Source: Pseudoalteromonas shioyasakiensis
GTDB taxonomy: Bacteria > Pseudomonadota > Gammaproteobacteria > Enterobacterales > Alteromonadaceae
Assembly: GCF_001550135.1 (NCBI RefSeq)
Contig: NZ_LRUE01000022.1
Coordinates: forward strand, 213,389-277,388
DNA length: 64,000 nucleotides
Reading direction: 5' to 3'
The notes beneath the pieces are model-generated. The model saw only the letters and a list, made by a program, of their open reading frames with translations. It searched no databases and was not told where the DNA came from. The position numbers were made by a program, and so were the translations under genes. Positions within the stretch are counted from its first letter, which is position 1. Each line of letters opens with the position of its first letter. Positions 27,123 through 37,804 of the stretch are shown here, one piece after another.

Positions 27123-28384
27123 TTCGTCAACCTCGTTGGTAATGGCTTAGTTTTCTCATTCTTGCTGTAAACAAATAACAATACGAAGAACATGAAGTAT
27201 GTCACAGTCGTGATTTGTGATAACAGCGTTTTGAAATCAGTTTGTGGTGTAGCACCAACCCAACCCAAGATAACGAAAGTTACCACGAATTGTGCGATGT
27301 TTAACTTGTGAAGACCACAACGATAACGAATAGAGCGAACCGAACCACGGTCAATCCAAGGTAGTAACGCAAGCACTACGATAGATGCACCCATCGCCAC
27401 AACACCCATTAACTTGTTAGGGATTGCACGTAGGATTGCGTAGAATGGCGTAAAGTACCAAACTGGGAAAATATGCTCTGGTGTTTTCAGCGGGTTAGCT
27501 GCTTCGAAGTTTGGCGCTTCTAGGAAGAAACCATTCATCGCAGGCATAAAGAATACAACCCAACAGAATAAGATTAAGAAACCAACCACACCCACAATAT
27601 CTTTTACTGTGTAGTAAGGGTGGAACGGGATTGCATCAACAATGTCTTTCTTGTTGGTGTAATACTCGTGGAATTTGAATTTAGGCTTATCTTCTTCAGC
27701 TACAGTGCCTTTCTTACGCTTAATTTCAACACCATCTGGGTTGTTTGAACCCACTTCGTGTAGTGCAACAATGTGTAAGAATACTAAGATAACGATTACT
27801 AAAGGTAATGCAATTACGTGTAGTGCAAAGAAGCGGTTAAGCGTAGCACCAGAAATTACGTAGTCACCACGGATCCAAAGCGTTAAGTCATCACCAATAA
27901 CCGGAATCGCACCGAATAGTGAAATGATTACCTGTGCACCCCAGAAAGACATTTGTCCCCAAGGTAGTAAGTAACCCATGAAAGCTTCAGCCATAAGCGC
28001 TAAGAAGATGAACATACCGAATAACCACAGTAATTCACGTGGTTTTTGGTAAGAACCGTAGATCATGCCACGGAACATGTGCAGGTATACAACGATAAAG
28101 AACGCTGATGCACCTGTTGAGTGAAGGTAACGAAGTAACCAACCGTATTCAACATCACGCATGATGTATTCTACCGATGCGAAAGCACCTTCAGCAGATG
28201 GTACGAAGTTCATTGTTAACCAGATACCAGTTACGATTTGGTTAACAAGTACTAACATGGCTAAAGAGCCAAAGAAGTACCAGAAGTTAAAGTTTTTTGG
28301 TGCTGGATACTGTGCAATATGCATGTTCCAAACACGTGTCATTGGAATACGATCGTCGATCCAACCAATAATTTTACCAAACAT
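27119..28384 (-). CDS. petB: Ubiquinol-cytochrome c reductase, cytochrome b
   Basis: A 421-residue multi-pass subunit of the bc1 complex holding two b haems and both quinone sites. Signatures include SAFFIVVYLHMFRG, WGAQVIISLFGAIP, the haem His pairs and the PEHIFPVWYF (PEWY-type) Qo motif near residue 295. It overlaps petA upstream (TAATG) and petC downstream, implying translational coupling of the whole complex. Confidence 0.97.
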   Translation of the reverse strand: MFGKIIGWIDDRIPMTRVWNMHIAQYPAPKNFNFWYFFGSLAMLVLVNQIVTGIWLTMNFVPSAEGAFASVEYIMRDVEYGWLLRYLHSTGASAFFIVVYLHMFRGMIYGSYQKPRELLWLFGMFIFLALMAEAFMGYLLPWGQMSFWGAQVIISLFGAIPVIGDDLTLWIRGDYVISGATLNRFFALHVIALPLVIVILVFLHIVALHEVGSNNPDGVEIKRKKGTVAEEDKPKFKFHEYYTNKKDIVDAIPFHPYYTVKDIVGVVGFLILFCWVVFFMPAMNGFFLEAPNFEAANPLKTPEHIFPVWYFTPFYAILRAIPNKLMGVVAMGASIVVLALLPWIDRGSVRSIRYRCGLHKLNIAQFVVTFVILGWVGATPQTDFKTLLSQITTVTYFMFFVLLFVYSKNEKTKPLPTRLTK

Positions 28385-28974
28385 TACGCCACTCCTTTTT
28401 CTTCACCGACTAGAATAGTCGTGTCATCAAGGAAGGTATACGGAGGAATTTCTAGATTTAATGGTGCAGGTACAGATTGGAATACACGACCAGCCATATC
28501 AAATTTAGAACCGTGACACGGACAGAAGAAACCGTCGTCTGTGCCCTCTACTTTCTCACCAAAGCCACCTTGTAGGAAGCTAGGAGAACAACCTAAGTGC
28601 GTACAAATACCAACAGCAACGAAAATTTCAGGACGTTGCGAACGATATTCATTGGTTGATGATTCAGGTTGTTGAGGCTCTTCAGACGCAGGATCACGAA
28701 GTTGACCTTCATGTTCTTTCATCTGTTCAAGCATTCTTGGTGTACGATTAATAACCCAAACAGGTTTTCCTCGCCACTCAACACGTATTAATTGTCCTGG
28801 CTCAAGCTTGCTGATATCTACTTCTACAGGCGCACCCGCAGATTTAGCTCGCTCACTTGGATTCCAAGACGCAATAAAAGGAACAGCAGCCCCAGCCGCA
28901 CCAACACCACCAACAACAGAGGTAGCTATGGTTAAAAAGCGACGTCGGCCATTGTCTACAGGCGCATTGCTCAT
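28384..28974 (-). CDS. petA: Ubiquinol-cytochrome c reductase, Rieske iron-sulfur subunit
   Basis: A 196-residue Rieske protein with an N-terminal Tat-like signal anchor (NGRRRFLTIATSVVGG) and the 2Fe-2S ligand boxes CTHLGCSP and CPCHGSKFD. I use the ATG at 28974 because GGAG lies eight nt upstream and it reproduces the family start (MSNAPVDNGRRRFL); a farther ATG at 29010 has no ribosome-binding site. First gene of petABC. Confidence 0.95.
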   Translation of the reverse strand: MSNAPVDNGRRRFLTIATSVVGGVGAAGAAVPFIASWNPSERAKSAGAPVEVDISKLEPGQLIRVEWRGKPVWVINRTPRMLEQMKEHEGQLRDPASEEPQQPESSTNEYRSQRPEIFVAVGICTHLGCSPSFLQGGFGEKVEGTDDGFFCPCHGSKFDMAGRVFQSVPAPLNLEIPPYTFLDDTTILVGEEKGVA

Positions 28975-29010
28975 CCACTTATCTCCACTATGATTCCCAA
29001 CACTTGCCAT

Positions 29011-29425
29011 ATTGAGAACATCAGTTACAGCAGGTTAATTTTTAGAAATTTCAAAATAGACGCGATCATAATTAAAACCCTTGATTAAAACAAGGTTATT
29101 CACAGTCTCATGCTCGAATAAACCCTATTTAATGAATTATTAATTTAGGTTAGCTCGAGTATGAAGCCGCTGGTTATGATAACGCATATAAAAAAACAAT
29201 ATACTGACCAAGATCAACCTCACTAAGAGGAAACAGAATTCTGCATTAGCTGTTGTTGAACTCACTCACATTACTTGCCCCCCAATTGTAGCAAAAAATT
29301 TCATCAATTAACTGATGGATTTAAGCTAATTTTGCTAAATCTTGAAGTTTTTTTACTGTTATACGTACTAATTATTAACAGTGGTTAAATATCGAACGAA
29401 AAAAGGTAGGATTTTGCGCTTCAGC
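29011..29425. other. Intergenic region upstream of the pet operon
   Basis: No gene is evident. It should hold the petABC promoter. On the minus strand TTGATCTTGGTCAG (29217-29204) resembles an FNR-type site (TTGAT-N4-ATCAA) with two mismatches in the second half; nothing else is clear. A single TTATTCACA DnaA-box-like 9-mer near 29096 is probably chance. Confidence 0.3.
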
Positions 29426-29541
<116 letters not shown>

Positions 29542-29606
29542 AGTATATGGGAATATTAAGCCTTGGCAAGAACTTGTTCATTCAAGCAGAGAGCCCTCTT
29601 TCGATT

Positions 29607-29638
29607 AGCTAAAAACTGACGTCTGAAAGCTGACAGCT
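29607..29638. repeat. 32-nt dispersed repeat, copy 1
   Basis: Begins AGCTAAAAACTGAC and continues with CTGAAA/GCTGACA-like heptamers. A close second copy lies at 30831-30862 in the same orientation, so the pair flanks the rplM-rpsI operon. Confidence 0.75.
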
Positions 29639-29647
29639 CCAAGAAAC

Positions 29648-29674
29648 AAAAAACCCAGCCGAAGCTGGGTTTTT
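29648..29674 (-). terminator. Terminator of the rplM-rpsI operon
   Basis: Minus strand stem AAACCCAGC / GCTGGGTTT closed by a stable TTCG tetraloop and followed by six T. Confidence 0.9.
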
Positions 29675-29696
29675 GGTATTCTGATAAACGTAAATA

Positions 29697-30086
29697 TTAA
29701 CGTTTTGAGAATTGTGGACGCTTACGTGCTTTCTTAAGACCCACTTTCTTACGCTCAACTTTACGTGCATCACGTGTAACGAAACCTGCTTTACGAAGTG
29801 TAGGACGTAGAGACTCGTCAAACTCCATAAGTGCACGAGTGATACCGTGACGGATAGCACCAGCTTGACCAGTAGTACCACCACCTGAAACAGTGATGTG
29901 TAGGTCAAACTTTTCAGTCATTTCTACGTGCTCTAATGCTTGACGAACAACCATGCGAGCAGTCTCACGACCGAAGTACTCTTCTAGAGAGCGCTTGTTG
30001 ATTACGATGTTACCAGTGCCTGGGCGTAAGAATACGCGAGCACTTGAACTTTTACGACGACCTGTACCGTAGTATTGATTTGCCAT
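29697..30086 (-). CDS. rpsI: 30S ribosomal protein S9
   Basis: A 129-residue S9 with the family start [20 protein letters not shown], the internal [19 protein letters not shown] block and the conserved basic tail ending in SKR, which reaches the P-site tRNA. It lies 11 nt after rplM and is followed by a terminator, the standard L13-S9 operon. Confidence 0.98.
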   Translation of the reverse strand: MANQYYGTGRRKSSSARVFLRPGTGNIVINKRSLEEYFGRETARMVVRQALEHVEMTEKFDLHITVSGGGTTGQAGAIRHGITRALMEFDESLRPTLRKAGFVTRDARKVERKKVGLKKARKRPQFSKR

Positions 30087-30097
30087 GATAGTGCTCC

Positions 30098-30526
30098 TTA
30101 AATGTCTAGAACCTGAGGCTGTTGTGCAGCATGGTTGTGCTCAGTACCTGAGTAAACTTTAAGTTTACGGTACATTGCGCGGCCTAAAGGACCACGTGGC
30201 AACATGCCTTTAACAGCTTTTTCGATGATCATTTCAGGCTTTGCAGCTTGAAGCTTGTCGAAAGTAGTAGACTTAAGACCACCTGGGAAACCAGTATGAG
30301 CGTAGTACATTTTGTCTTTTGCTTTATTACCAGTAACAGTAACTTTCTCAGCGTTGATAACGATGATGTAATCACCAGTATCTACGTGAGGAGTGTATTC
30401 AGCTTTATGCTTACCGCGTAGGCGACGAGCGATTTCAGTAGCGATGCGACCTAAAGTTTTACCTTCAGCGTCAACTACGTACCAGTCACGTTTTACTGTT
30501 TCTGGCTTAGCAACAAACGTTTTCAT
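30098..30526 (-). CDS. rplM: 50S ribosomal protein L13
   Basis: A 142-residue L13 ([19 protein letters not shown] start; typical [19 protein letters not shown] near the C-terminus). First gene of the L13-S9 operon. In E. coli L13 represses its own operon by binding the mRNA leader; the leader here (about 150 nt if the promoter at 30685 is right) is long enough for this, but I cannot confirm the structure. Confidence 0.98.
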   Translation of the reverse strand: MKTFVAKPETVKRDWYVVDAEGKTLGRIATEIARRLRGKHKAEYTPHVDTGDYIIVINAEKVTVTGNKAKDKMYYAHTGFPGGLKSTTFDKLQAAKPEMIIEKAVKGMLPRGPLGRAMYRKLKVYSGTEHNHAAQQPQVLDI

Positions 30527-30684
30527 TTATTAAAATCCAATGTTTTTTAATTAAAACCACAGGTAATTATTATAAATTACCGCTCTAAGTTGAATGCTTT
30601 AACCCCTTCGAGTTTAAGACTTTGAGCCATCAATTAGAGGCTAAACTAATATCTGGCAATAGAACGCAACGTGGCAGACGCGGG

Positions 30685-30690
30685 AGTATA
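30685..30690 (-). promoter_or_regulatory. Putative rplM-rpsI promoter -10 element
   Basis: TATACT on the minus strand followed by a GC-rich discriminator CCCGCG, similar to the rnpB promoter in this window. The -35 is weak. The predicted leader is about 150 nt. The remaining gap between rplM and zapE (30527-30865) holds the second 32-nt dispersed repeat and no gene. Confidence 0.5.
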
Positions 30691-30830
30691 CCAGCACTTG
30701 AACCACATTGCTATATGATGGTTGTTTTTTATTCGAGAAAATCAGCTAAGTGCGCGCGAAATAAATTTCACGCCTACATTAATTAGTAGGCGTCACGCTT
30801 GCTTGGCGCGCCTTACATTCAACACCGATC

Positions 30831-30862
30831 AGCTAAAAACTGACAGCTGAAGGCTGACAACT
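30831..30862. repeat. 32-nt dispersed repeat, copy 2
   Basis: AGCTAAAAACTGAC followed by heptamer-like AGCTGAA / GGCTGACA. It matches the copy at 29607-29638 at most positions and ends four nt from the zapE stop codon. Confidence 0.75.
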
Positions 30863-30865
30863 TGA

Positions 30866-31954
30866 CTAAGCTAGATGCTCTTTTGCCAAATACTCTAACG
30901 ATTGCATTTCTTGTAGTCGGCTAATACAACGCTTAAATTCAAAATTTAAGTTACCTTCGCTATATAGCTCAGTTATTGGCTTTTCAGCAGAAATAATCAG
31001 CGTGACATGGCGCTCGTAAAATTCATCCACTAACGCGATAAAACGACGTGCGGCATCATCATTGGCTTGGCCCAGTGATTTTACGTTAGACAAAATCACC
31101 GTGTTATAAAGTCGGCTTATTTCCATGTAATCAACTTGGCTGCGGGCTGTTTCGCATAGTTCACTAAACTCAAACATAGCAATACAGTCAGACACTTTAC
31201 GGGTTTTGATCATCCGCCCTTCAATTTCAATTTCTTTATCGAGCACACCCGGCTCAGGTGACAACTTATCGAAGTATTCAAATAAATTATCATCAGCTTG
31301 CTTATCAAGCGGACTATGGAAAATTTCGGCTTGCTCAAGGGTACGTAAACGATAATCAACCCCCGAGTCCACATTTACGATTTCGGTGTTGGCTTTTACC
31401 AGCTCAATTGCTGGTAAGAAACGCGCACGTTGTAAACCATTTCGATACAGGTCATCAGGCACGATGTTTGACGTCGCAACCAGCACAATGCCACGTTCAA
31501 ATAATGCTTCCATCAAACCACCTAGTAGCATTGCATCAGTGATATCTTGTACAAAAAATTCATCAAAACAGATAATATCTGTCTCTGATTTAAAGATATC
31601 TGCAACTACATTTAATGGATTACTGGTATTTTTTAACTTTTTCAGCTCATCATGCACGCGATGCATAAAACGGTGAAAGTGCACACGCATCTTACGATCA
31701 GTAGGTAAAGCTTCGTAGAAAGTATCAACTAAATAGGTCTTACCTCTACCTACTCCGCCCCAAAAATACAGCCCTTTTATACTTGGCGTGCTATCTTTAG
31801 AGAATAGTTTGGCAAACCACCCCTTCGCGGCCGGTTTGTCTGCCGTTAGGTCATCATAGAGTCTTTGCAAATGGCGCACTGCATTTTCTTGCGCTGCATC
31901 ATGTACAAAGTCTTCACGTTGTAAATCTTGTTGGTATTTCTGCCAAGGAGTCAT
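30866..31954 (-). CDS. zapE: Cell division ATPase ZapE (AFG1 family)
   Basis: A 362-residue P-loop ATPase of the AFG1/ZapE family that binds and destabilises FtsZ polymers and is needed under low oxygen or heat in E. coli. Walker A is GGVGRGKT near residue 66; Walker B is IICFDEFFVQDI; sensor motif ATSNIVP. It is divergent from zapG (178 nt apart), as yhcM/yhcB in E. coli. Confidence 0.95.
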   Translation of the reverse strand: MTPWQKYQQDLQREDFVHDAAQENAVRHLQRLYDDLTADKPAAKGWFAKLFSKDSTPSIKGLYFWGGVGRGKTYLVDTFYEALPTDRKMRVHFHRFMHRVHDELKKLKNTSNPLNVVADIFKSETDIICFDEFFVQDITDAMLLGGLMEALFERGIVLVATSNIVPDDLYRNGLQRARFLPAIELVKANTEIVNVDSGVDYRLRTLEQAEIFHSPLDKQADDNLFEYFDKLSPEPGVLDKEIEIEGRMIKTRKVSDCIAMFEFSELCETARSQVDYMEISRLYNTVILSNVKSLGQANDDAARRFIALVDEFYERHVTLIISAEKPITELYSEGNLNFEFKRCISRLQEMQSLEYLAKEHLA

Positions 31955-32132
31955 AGGTCGTTACAATAAAACACAGTTAAATTTGCACAGTATATTAACA
32001 CGCATCGTATCTCAGGGTATATTAGCCCGCAGTATGATTTCACAATCAAATTAAGCATATTTTAATAATGATTGGACTATAAATGCTTTTAAAGTATTTG
32101 TTTTTGTTATTTTTTCCCAAAGGGGTAGATTT

Positions 32133-32576
32133 ATGGGCACAATTACCTGGATAGGTATTCTAATCATCGTTGCAATTTCAGCATTCTTCATTGGTGCTTT
32201 TGTAACCAAAAAACAATTTAAGCAAGACGAACTAGAACAACAAGTCGAGCAAGCTAACAATGCGCTTGAACAATATCGTCAAGATGTAGCTGATCATCTA
32301 GCGAGCACAGGTAAGCTAGTATCTAAAATGAAAGATAACTACGACCAGCTACTGAACCATGTAGAAGAAACAAATAAACTACTACTTGCTGATAAAAAAC
32401 AGCATCCAAATGAGCCTTTCTTTTCTAAAGAAACGACTGAGCAATTACAAAACTCATTACAAGACCGCAGAGGCGATCGTTCAAGTGCTGAAGCTCAGCC
32501 TGCTGACTATGTTGTTGGTGAAACGGGCCTGTTCACTGGCTCAGAGAAAGTTTCAGAACATTCTAAAGCCTCTTGA
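32133..32576 (+). CDS. zapG: Z-ring/envelope protein ZapG (YhcB, DUF1043)
   Basis: A 147-residue inner-membrane protein: one N-terminal helix (about 5-24, IGILIIVAISAFFIGAFV) followed by a cytoplasmic coiled coil (about 28-95) and a disordered tail. YhcB/ZapG coordinates division, peptidoglycan and envelope synthesis in E. coli. Gene context (divergent zapE, downstream degQ-degS) is as in enterics. A GGGG-rich ribosome-binding site precedes the ATG. Confidence 0.93.
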   Translation: MGTITWIGILIIVAISAFFIGAFVTKKQFKQDELEQQVEQANNALEQYRQDVADHLASTGKLVSKMKDNYDQLLNHVEETNKLLLADKKQHPNEPFFSKETTEQLQNSLQDRRGDRSSAEAQPADYVVGETGLFTGSEKVSEHSKAS

Positions 32577-32633
32577 TGAACTTTTTTTTGACCCCATAGT
32601 CTTTAGATATAACAGCTTTATATCTAAACCAAG

Positions 32634-32660
32634 AAAAGGGCTGCTTATGCAGCCCTTTTT
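32634..32660 (+). terminator. Terminator after zapG
   Basis: Stem AAAAGGGCTGC / GCAGCCCTTTT with a TTAT loop and T-run. A second AT-rich hairpin TAGATATAA...TTTATATCTA lies just upstream at 32604-32626. Confidence 0.88.
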
Positions 32661-32699
32661 AGTTTTTGCTTTATCTCTGAAGTGGAGTAAACCCAGACT

Positions 32700-34052
32700 A
32701 TGAAAATGAAATTATCTGTTATCAGTGCTGCTATTTTATCTTCTAGCTTATTATTAAGCCCTGCAATTTCAATGGCAAAACTTCCTGTTGCTGTAAATGG
32801 TCAACAATTGCCAACCCTCGCACCTATGCTTGAACAGATCACACCGGGTGTGGTGAGTATTCAAGTGTCAGGCTCTAAAGAAGTTCGCCGCCGTGCGACT
32901 CCTTTTGATGACTTTTTTGGTGTTCCTCGTGGTGGCAGTCAAAAGCGTGAATTTAGTGGCCTAGGCTCAGGTGTGATCATTGATGCAGACGAAGGTTACG
33001 TGGTAACCAATAATCATGTTATCGAAGATGCCGAAAAAATGGTGGTGACCTTAGAAGATGGTCGCGAATATGAAGCAACTAAAATCGGTAGCGACAAAGA
33101 ATCAGATATTGCCTTATTGCAAATTGATGCAGAGGACTTAACCGCGCTTAAAATTGCCGATTCGGATCAGTTACGTGTAGGTGATTTTGCAGTTGCCATT
33201 GGTAATCCATTTGGTTTAAGTCACACAGTAACATCAGGTATCGTCAGTGCCCTTGGCCGTAGCGGTTTAAATATAGAAGGCTATGAAGACTTTATTCAAA
33301 CCGATGCAGCTATTAACCAAGGCAACTCAGGCGGTGCGTTAGTTAACCTTAACGGTGAACTGATTGGTATCAACACCGCTATCTTAGGCGCATCTGGCGG
33401 TAACGTGGGCATTGGCTTTGCAATTCCATCTACCATGATGAAAAACCTTGTTGACCAAATTATCGAACACGGCGAAGTACGTCGCGGTTCGTTAGGTATT
33501 TCGGGACGCCCACTTGATGCAGGCCTTGCTAAAGCACAACAACTTGACGTGAAGCAAGGCGCTTACGTTATGCAAGTAATGGATGATACCGCAGCAAGTA
33601 AAGCGGGTATCAAAGCCGGTGATGTAATTATTAGCGTCGATGGCACCGAAATTAGTGGCTTCCATGAACTACGCAGTAAAATTGCCACACTTGGTGAAGG
33701 CAAAAAAGTAAAACTGGGCATTTACCGAGATGGCAAAGTTAAAACTGTAAATGTCACACTCGATGGTGCATCAGCAACTACTGCCGCTGGCGAAGAGACA
33801 CACCCAGCTTTCCAAGGTGCAACATTAGAAAACACTCAGAAGAGTGATGGAAAAGGGGTTGAAGTAACCGGCGTGCAAGCACGTTCTCCTGCTGCTCGTG
33901 TTGGCCTTGAAGAAGGTGACGTGATCATGCAAGTTAACCGTCAACGCGTTGAAACAATCCGCGACATGAATAAGATCATCGAAAATACCAAAGGTAACAT
34001 CGTACTAGGTGTTAAACGCGGTAGAGAGCTTATTTTCGTACTGATCCAGTAA
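32700..34052 (+). CDS. degQ: Periplasmic serine endoprotease DegQ (HtrA family)
   Basis: A 450-residue HtrA protease/chaperone. Signal peptide about 1-26 (ISMA-KL). The trypsin-like domain shows the triad His106 (TNNHV), Asp136 (ESDIALL) and Ser210 (QGNSGGAL), followed by two PDZ domains (about 255-345 and 360-450). It degrades misfolded periplasmic proteins. I name it DegQ rather than DegP because degS follows directly on the same strand, as in E. coli, and because the LA-loop is short. It is separated from degS by a strong terminator. Confidence 0.93.
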   Translation: MKMKLSVISAAILSSSLLLSPAISMAKLPVAVNGQQLPTLAPMLEQITPGVVSIQVSGSKEVRRRATPFDDFFGVPRGGSQKREFSGLGSGVIIDADEGYVVTNNHVIEDAEKMVVTLEDGREYEATKIGSDKESDIALLQIDAEDLTALKIADSDQLRVGDFAVAIGNPFGLSHTVTSGIVSALGRSGLNIEGYEDFIQTDAAINQGNSGGALVNLNGELIGINTAILGASGGNVGIGFAIPSTMMKNLVDQIIEHGEVRRGSLGISGRPLDAGLAKAQQLDVKQGAYVMQVMDDTAASKAGIKAGDVIISVDGTEISGFHELRSKIATLGEGKKVKLGIYRDGKVKTVNVTLDGASATTAAGEETHPAFQGATLENTQKSDGKGVEVTGVQARSPAARVGLEEGDVIMQVNRQRVETIRDMNKIIENTKGNIVLGVKRGRELIFVLIQ

Positions 34053-34072
34053 ACCTAGTTGATAAATCATGA

Positions 34073-34109
34073 AAAAATAACAGCGGTGCTTGCCGCTGTT
34101 ATTTTTTTT
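34073..34109 (+). terminator. Terminator between degQ and degS
   Basis: A 13-bp stem AAAATAACAGCGG / CCGCTGTTATTTT with a 6-nt loop and T-run. It lies about 40 nt before the degS start, so degS needs its own promoter or readthrough. Confidence 0.88.
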
Positions 34110-34150
34110 GTGCCATCATTAAGGGATTGCTCACTGATAATAAGAATACT

Positions 34151-35233
34151 GTGCTAAAACTTTTTAAATTTATCCTTCCTCCGCTTTTCACCGGTTTAGG
34201 CATTGCCTTTTTAGTGGTGTTATTTAGCCCAAGCCTTCGTAGCACACTGTTACCAGATATGAATTTACCTGCGGCGATATCATCAGAGCACATGAGCTTT
34301 GCTGATGCAGTGCAAAAAGCAGCACCTTCGGTTGTTACTATTTTTTCAGAAAGCATTTCCAATCAACCGCGCTATAAACGCCAAAACACCGTTCAAGCTC
34401 TTGGCTCCGGCGTGATCATGACCCAAGACGGCTATATTCTTACTAACTACCATGTAATCAAAAATGCCGATCTCATTATCGTTACACTCGCTGATGGCCG
34501 TCGCTTTTATGATGTACAAGTGATTGGTTTTGATACTCAAACAGATTTAGCGCTATTAAAGATCAGCGCTGAGCATTTACCAAAAATTCCAGTGAACGAT
34601 AAATTTAAGCCACGTGTTGGTGATGTTGTTTTAGCGATTGGTAACCCACTTAACTTAGGCCAAACCATTACCCAAGGTATTATCAGTGCGACGGGTAAAC
34701 AAAATTTAATCGATAGCCCTTACAGCAGCCTGTTACAGATGGATGCTGCGATTAACGTAGGTAACTCAGGTGGCGCGTTAGTCAATTCACGAGGTGACTT
34801 AGTCGGTATTACCTCGGCGCAATTTAAAACTCATGAAAATCTCGATATTCAGGGTATCTTCTTTGCGGTACCTTACTCGATTGCCAAAGATGTGATGGAT
34901 AAGCTAATCAAACATGGTCGTGTAGTCCGTGGCTATTTAGGCTTCAGTGGCACAGGTATTGATAGCACGGGCAAAGATGTAAGTGATAGCTTTACACCTG
35001 TTGCAGGAATGCGTATTTCTCAACTTGATCCATTTGGCCCAGCTTGGAAAGCAGGCATCAGAGAAACTGACATTGTAATCAAAATTGGCGGTATTCCTGT
35101 AGCAAACCCACAACAAGTGCTTGAGAAACTAGCGAATACAGAGCCAGGTAAAGAACTTGAATTTGAGATTTACCGCGATGGTAAGGTCTTAAAAGTGATG
35201 GTAACTGTTGCAGAACTCGAAGACGAGCAGTAG
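34151..35233 (+). CDS. degS: Membrane-anchored site-1 protease DegS
   Basis: A roughly 360-residue inner-membrane HtrA protease that senses outer-membrane protein C-termini and cuts RseA to release sigma-E. I favour the GTG at 34151, which gives the family-like start MLKLFKFILPP and a membrane anchor at about 8-28; a TTG at 34127 adds eight unmatched residues and abuts its AAGGGA. Counting from the GTG, the triad is His101 (TNYHV), Asp132 (QTDLALL) and Ser206 (VGNSGGAL). One PDZ domain follows. It is downstream of degQ. Confidence 0.92.
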   Translation: MLKLFKFILPPLFTGLGIAFLVVLFSPSLRSTLLPDMNLPAAISSEHMSFADAVQKAAPSVVTIFSESISNQPRYKRQNTVQALGSGVIMTQDGYILTNYHVIKNADLIIVTLADGRRFYDVQVIGFDTQTDLALLKISAEHLPKIPVNDKFKPRVGDVVLAIGNPLNLGQTITQGIISATGKQNLIDSPYSSLLQMDAAINVGNSGGALVNSRGDLVGITSAQFKTHENLDIQGIFFAVPYSIAKDVMDKLIKHGRVVRGYLGFSGTGIDSTGKDVSDSFTPVAGMRISQLDPFGPAWKAGIRETDIVIKIGGIPVANPQQVLEKLANTEPGKELEFEIYRDGKVLKVMVTVAELEDEQ

Positions 35234-35254
35234 TTACTGAAACAACACAGATAT

Positions 35255-35286
35255 AAAAAAGGCCTAACTGATGTTAGGCCTTTTTT
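35255..35286. terminator. Bidirectional terminator between degS and murA
   Basis: A 14-bp stem AAAAAAGGCCTAAC / GTTAGGCCTTTTTT with a TGAT loop between convergent genes. Confidence 0.9.
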
Positions 35287-35300
35287 GTAAGTCTTAGCGA

Positions 35301-36575
<1,275 letters not shown>

Positions 36576-36833
36576 CTATTGAGGTAAAATAAATTTTTGT
36601 TCGCGTTTCCATTCAGTCGGTGTGAACGCTTTGATAGATACAGCGTGGATTGTACCGTCTGAGATTGTTGACATTAACGGAGCATAAACCAACTGTTGCT
36701 TCTTCACGCGAGATAAACCATCAAAACACTCACCAACAGCAATCACTTCATAGTGGCTACCATTTGCTTTAACAATCACTTCATCTAGTTTTAGTTCGTC
36801 GCGTAATAACGTTTCGACTTGGCTTGTTTCCAT
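36576..36833 (-). CDS. ibaG: BolA-family protein IbaG
   Basis: An 85-residue BolA/IbaG protein, thought to work with monothiol glutaredoxin in iron-sulfur handling. The typical core [22 protein letters not shown] and [18 protein letters not shown] end are present. I use the ATG at 36833; a GTG three codons upstream overlaps the mlaB stop and is an alternative. It lies between mlaB and murA as in E. coli. Confidence 0.93.
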   Translation of the reverse strand: METSQVETLLRDELKLDEVIVKANGSHYEVIAVGECFDGLSRVKKQQLVYAPLMSTISDGTIHAVSIKAFTPTEWKREQKFILPQ

Positions 36834-36838
36834 AAATC

Positions 36839-37132
36839 TCACTCAAATAGGTTTGTGACCTGACCCAACTGCATTAAATTTTGCAATTGTTCAGGGCTAT
36901 TTTGCAGTTCAAGGTGAATACCTTGCTGCTTTAATTCTGCGAAAGAGTGAATTAACCAAGCTAAGCCCGCCGTGTCAACCCTAGATAGCCCAGAAAGGTC
37001 AAAATACCATGTTTTATGGCTAGAATCTGGCTTGGCGTTCAGAAGGCGTTCACGGCCAATTGAATTTCGAGTCAGTTCGCCACTGACTCGAAACTGGTTA
37101 TCTTCAAGTTGAGTAATCTCGACTTTACTCAT
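36839..37132 (-). CDS. mlaB: Phospholipid transport STAS-domain protein MlaB
   Basis: A roughly 97-residue cytoplasmic STAS protein that binds and stabilises the MlaF ATPase. The STAS core is seen as [21 protein letters not shown] start at the ATG at 37132 (MSKVEITQ), which overlaps the last codons of mlaC. Operon order is mlaF-E-D-C-B. Confidence 0.9.
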   Translation of the reverse strand: MSKVEITQLEDNQFRVSGELTRNSIGRERLLNAKPDSSHKTWYFDLSGLSRVDTAGLAWLIHSFAELKQQGIHLELQNSPEQLQNLMQLGQVTNLFE

Positions 37133-37802
37133 CGCCACCATCACCTCTAAATTGCACTGGCAGTTGGCTCTTCTGCTCTAGTAAGTCACTTACATAATCT
37201 AGACCATGTTGGCGTAAAATACCTTGTAATTCACTTTGTTTAGCATCAAGCAAACTAATACCCTCTGCTATCATATCGTACGCGCCCCAGTCACCACTGC
37301 GGTCTTCACGTACTTTAAAGTCGATTCTGATATCAGGTTTACCGGCTTCAACAATCTTAGTTTTAACAACCACCACATCTTGGCCTTTGAAAGGCTGAGG
37401 CGGAGCAAACTCAACGCTTTGATTAGTGTATTGAGTAAACACACCTGCGTAAGTAGCAATTAAATACTTTTGAAAAACGTCAATGAAGCGTTGTAACTCT
37501 TTAATCGCTTTCGCTTTTTCCTCTTTATCTTCGATAGCACGAACCTTTGACACGTGATTACCTAGTACGCGCAGTGCAGCATACTTGTAGTCAATGTAAG
37601 GCATTAGCTCTTCTTGTACGATAACGCGAAGATGCTCTTTGTCTTTCGCAATAAGAGGTTGATCTTTCGTAATACGAGCAAAAGTATTATCTGACACTGT
37701 ACGAACCATTTTGTACGGGTCTTTTAAATCAACCTTAGGTTCAGCGGCTTGTGCGTTTAGGCTAAACAGCACAGCAATACATAATAAAAACTTCTTAAAC
37801 AT
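37125..37802 (-). CDS. mlaC: Periplasmic phospholipid-binding protein MlaC
   Basis: A 225-residue exported protein (signal peptide about 1-19, NAQA-AE) that shuttles phospholipid between the outer-membrane MlaA complex and the inner-membrane MlaFEDB complex. Family features YKYAALRVLGNHV and a lipid-pocket tail are present. Its 3' end overlaps mlaB; it starts two nt after mlaD. Confidence 0.94.
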   Translation of the reverse strand: MFKKFLLCIAVLFSLNAQAAEPKVDLKDPYKMVRTVSDNTFARITKDQPLIAKDKEHLRVIVQEELMPYIDYKYAALRVLGNHVSKVRAIEDKEEKAKAIKELQRFIDVFQKYLIATYAGVFTQYTNQSVEFAPPQPFKGQDVVVVKTKIVEAGKPDIRIDFKVREDRSGDWGAYDMIAEGISLLDAKQSELQGILRQHGLDYVSDLLEQKSQLPVQFRGDGGDE

Positions 37803-37804
37803 AA

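Noticed and set aside
27119..29010. petABC as horizontally acquired insert between sspA and rpsI
   Set aside because: The bc1 operon at this site is common in other gammaproteobacteria, so loss from enterics is the simpler explanation.
29096..29104. DnaA-box-like TTATTCACA
   Set aside because: A single 9-mer without clustering or an AT-rich unwinding region; expected by chance.
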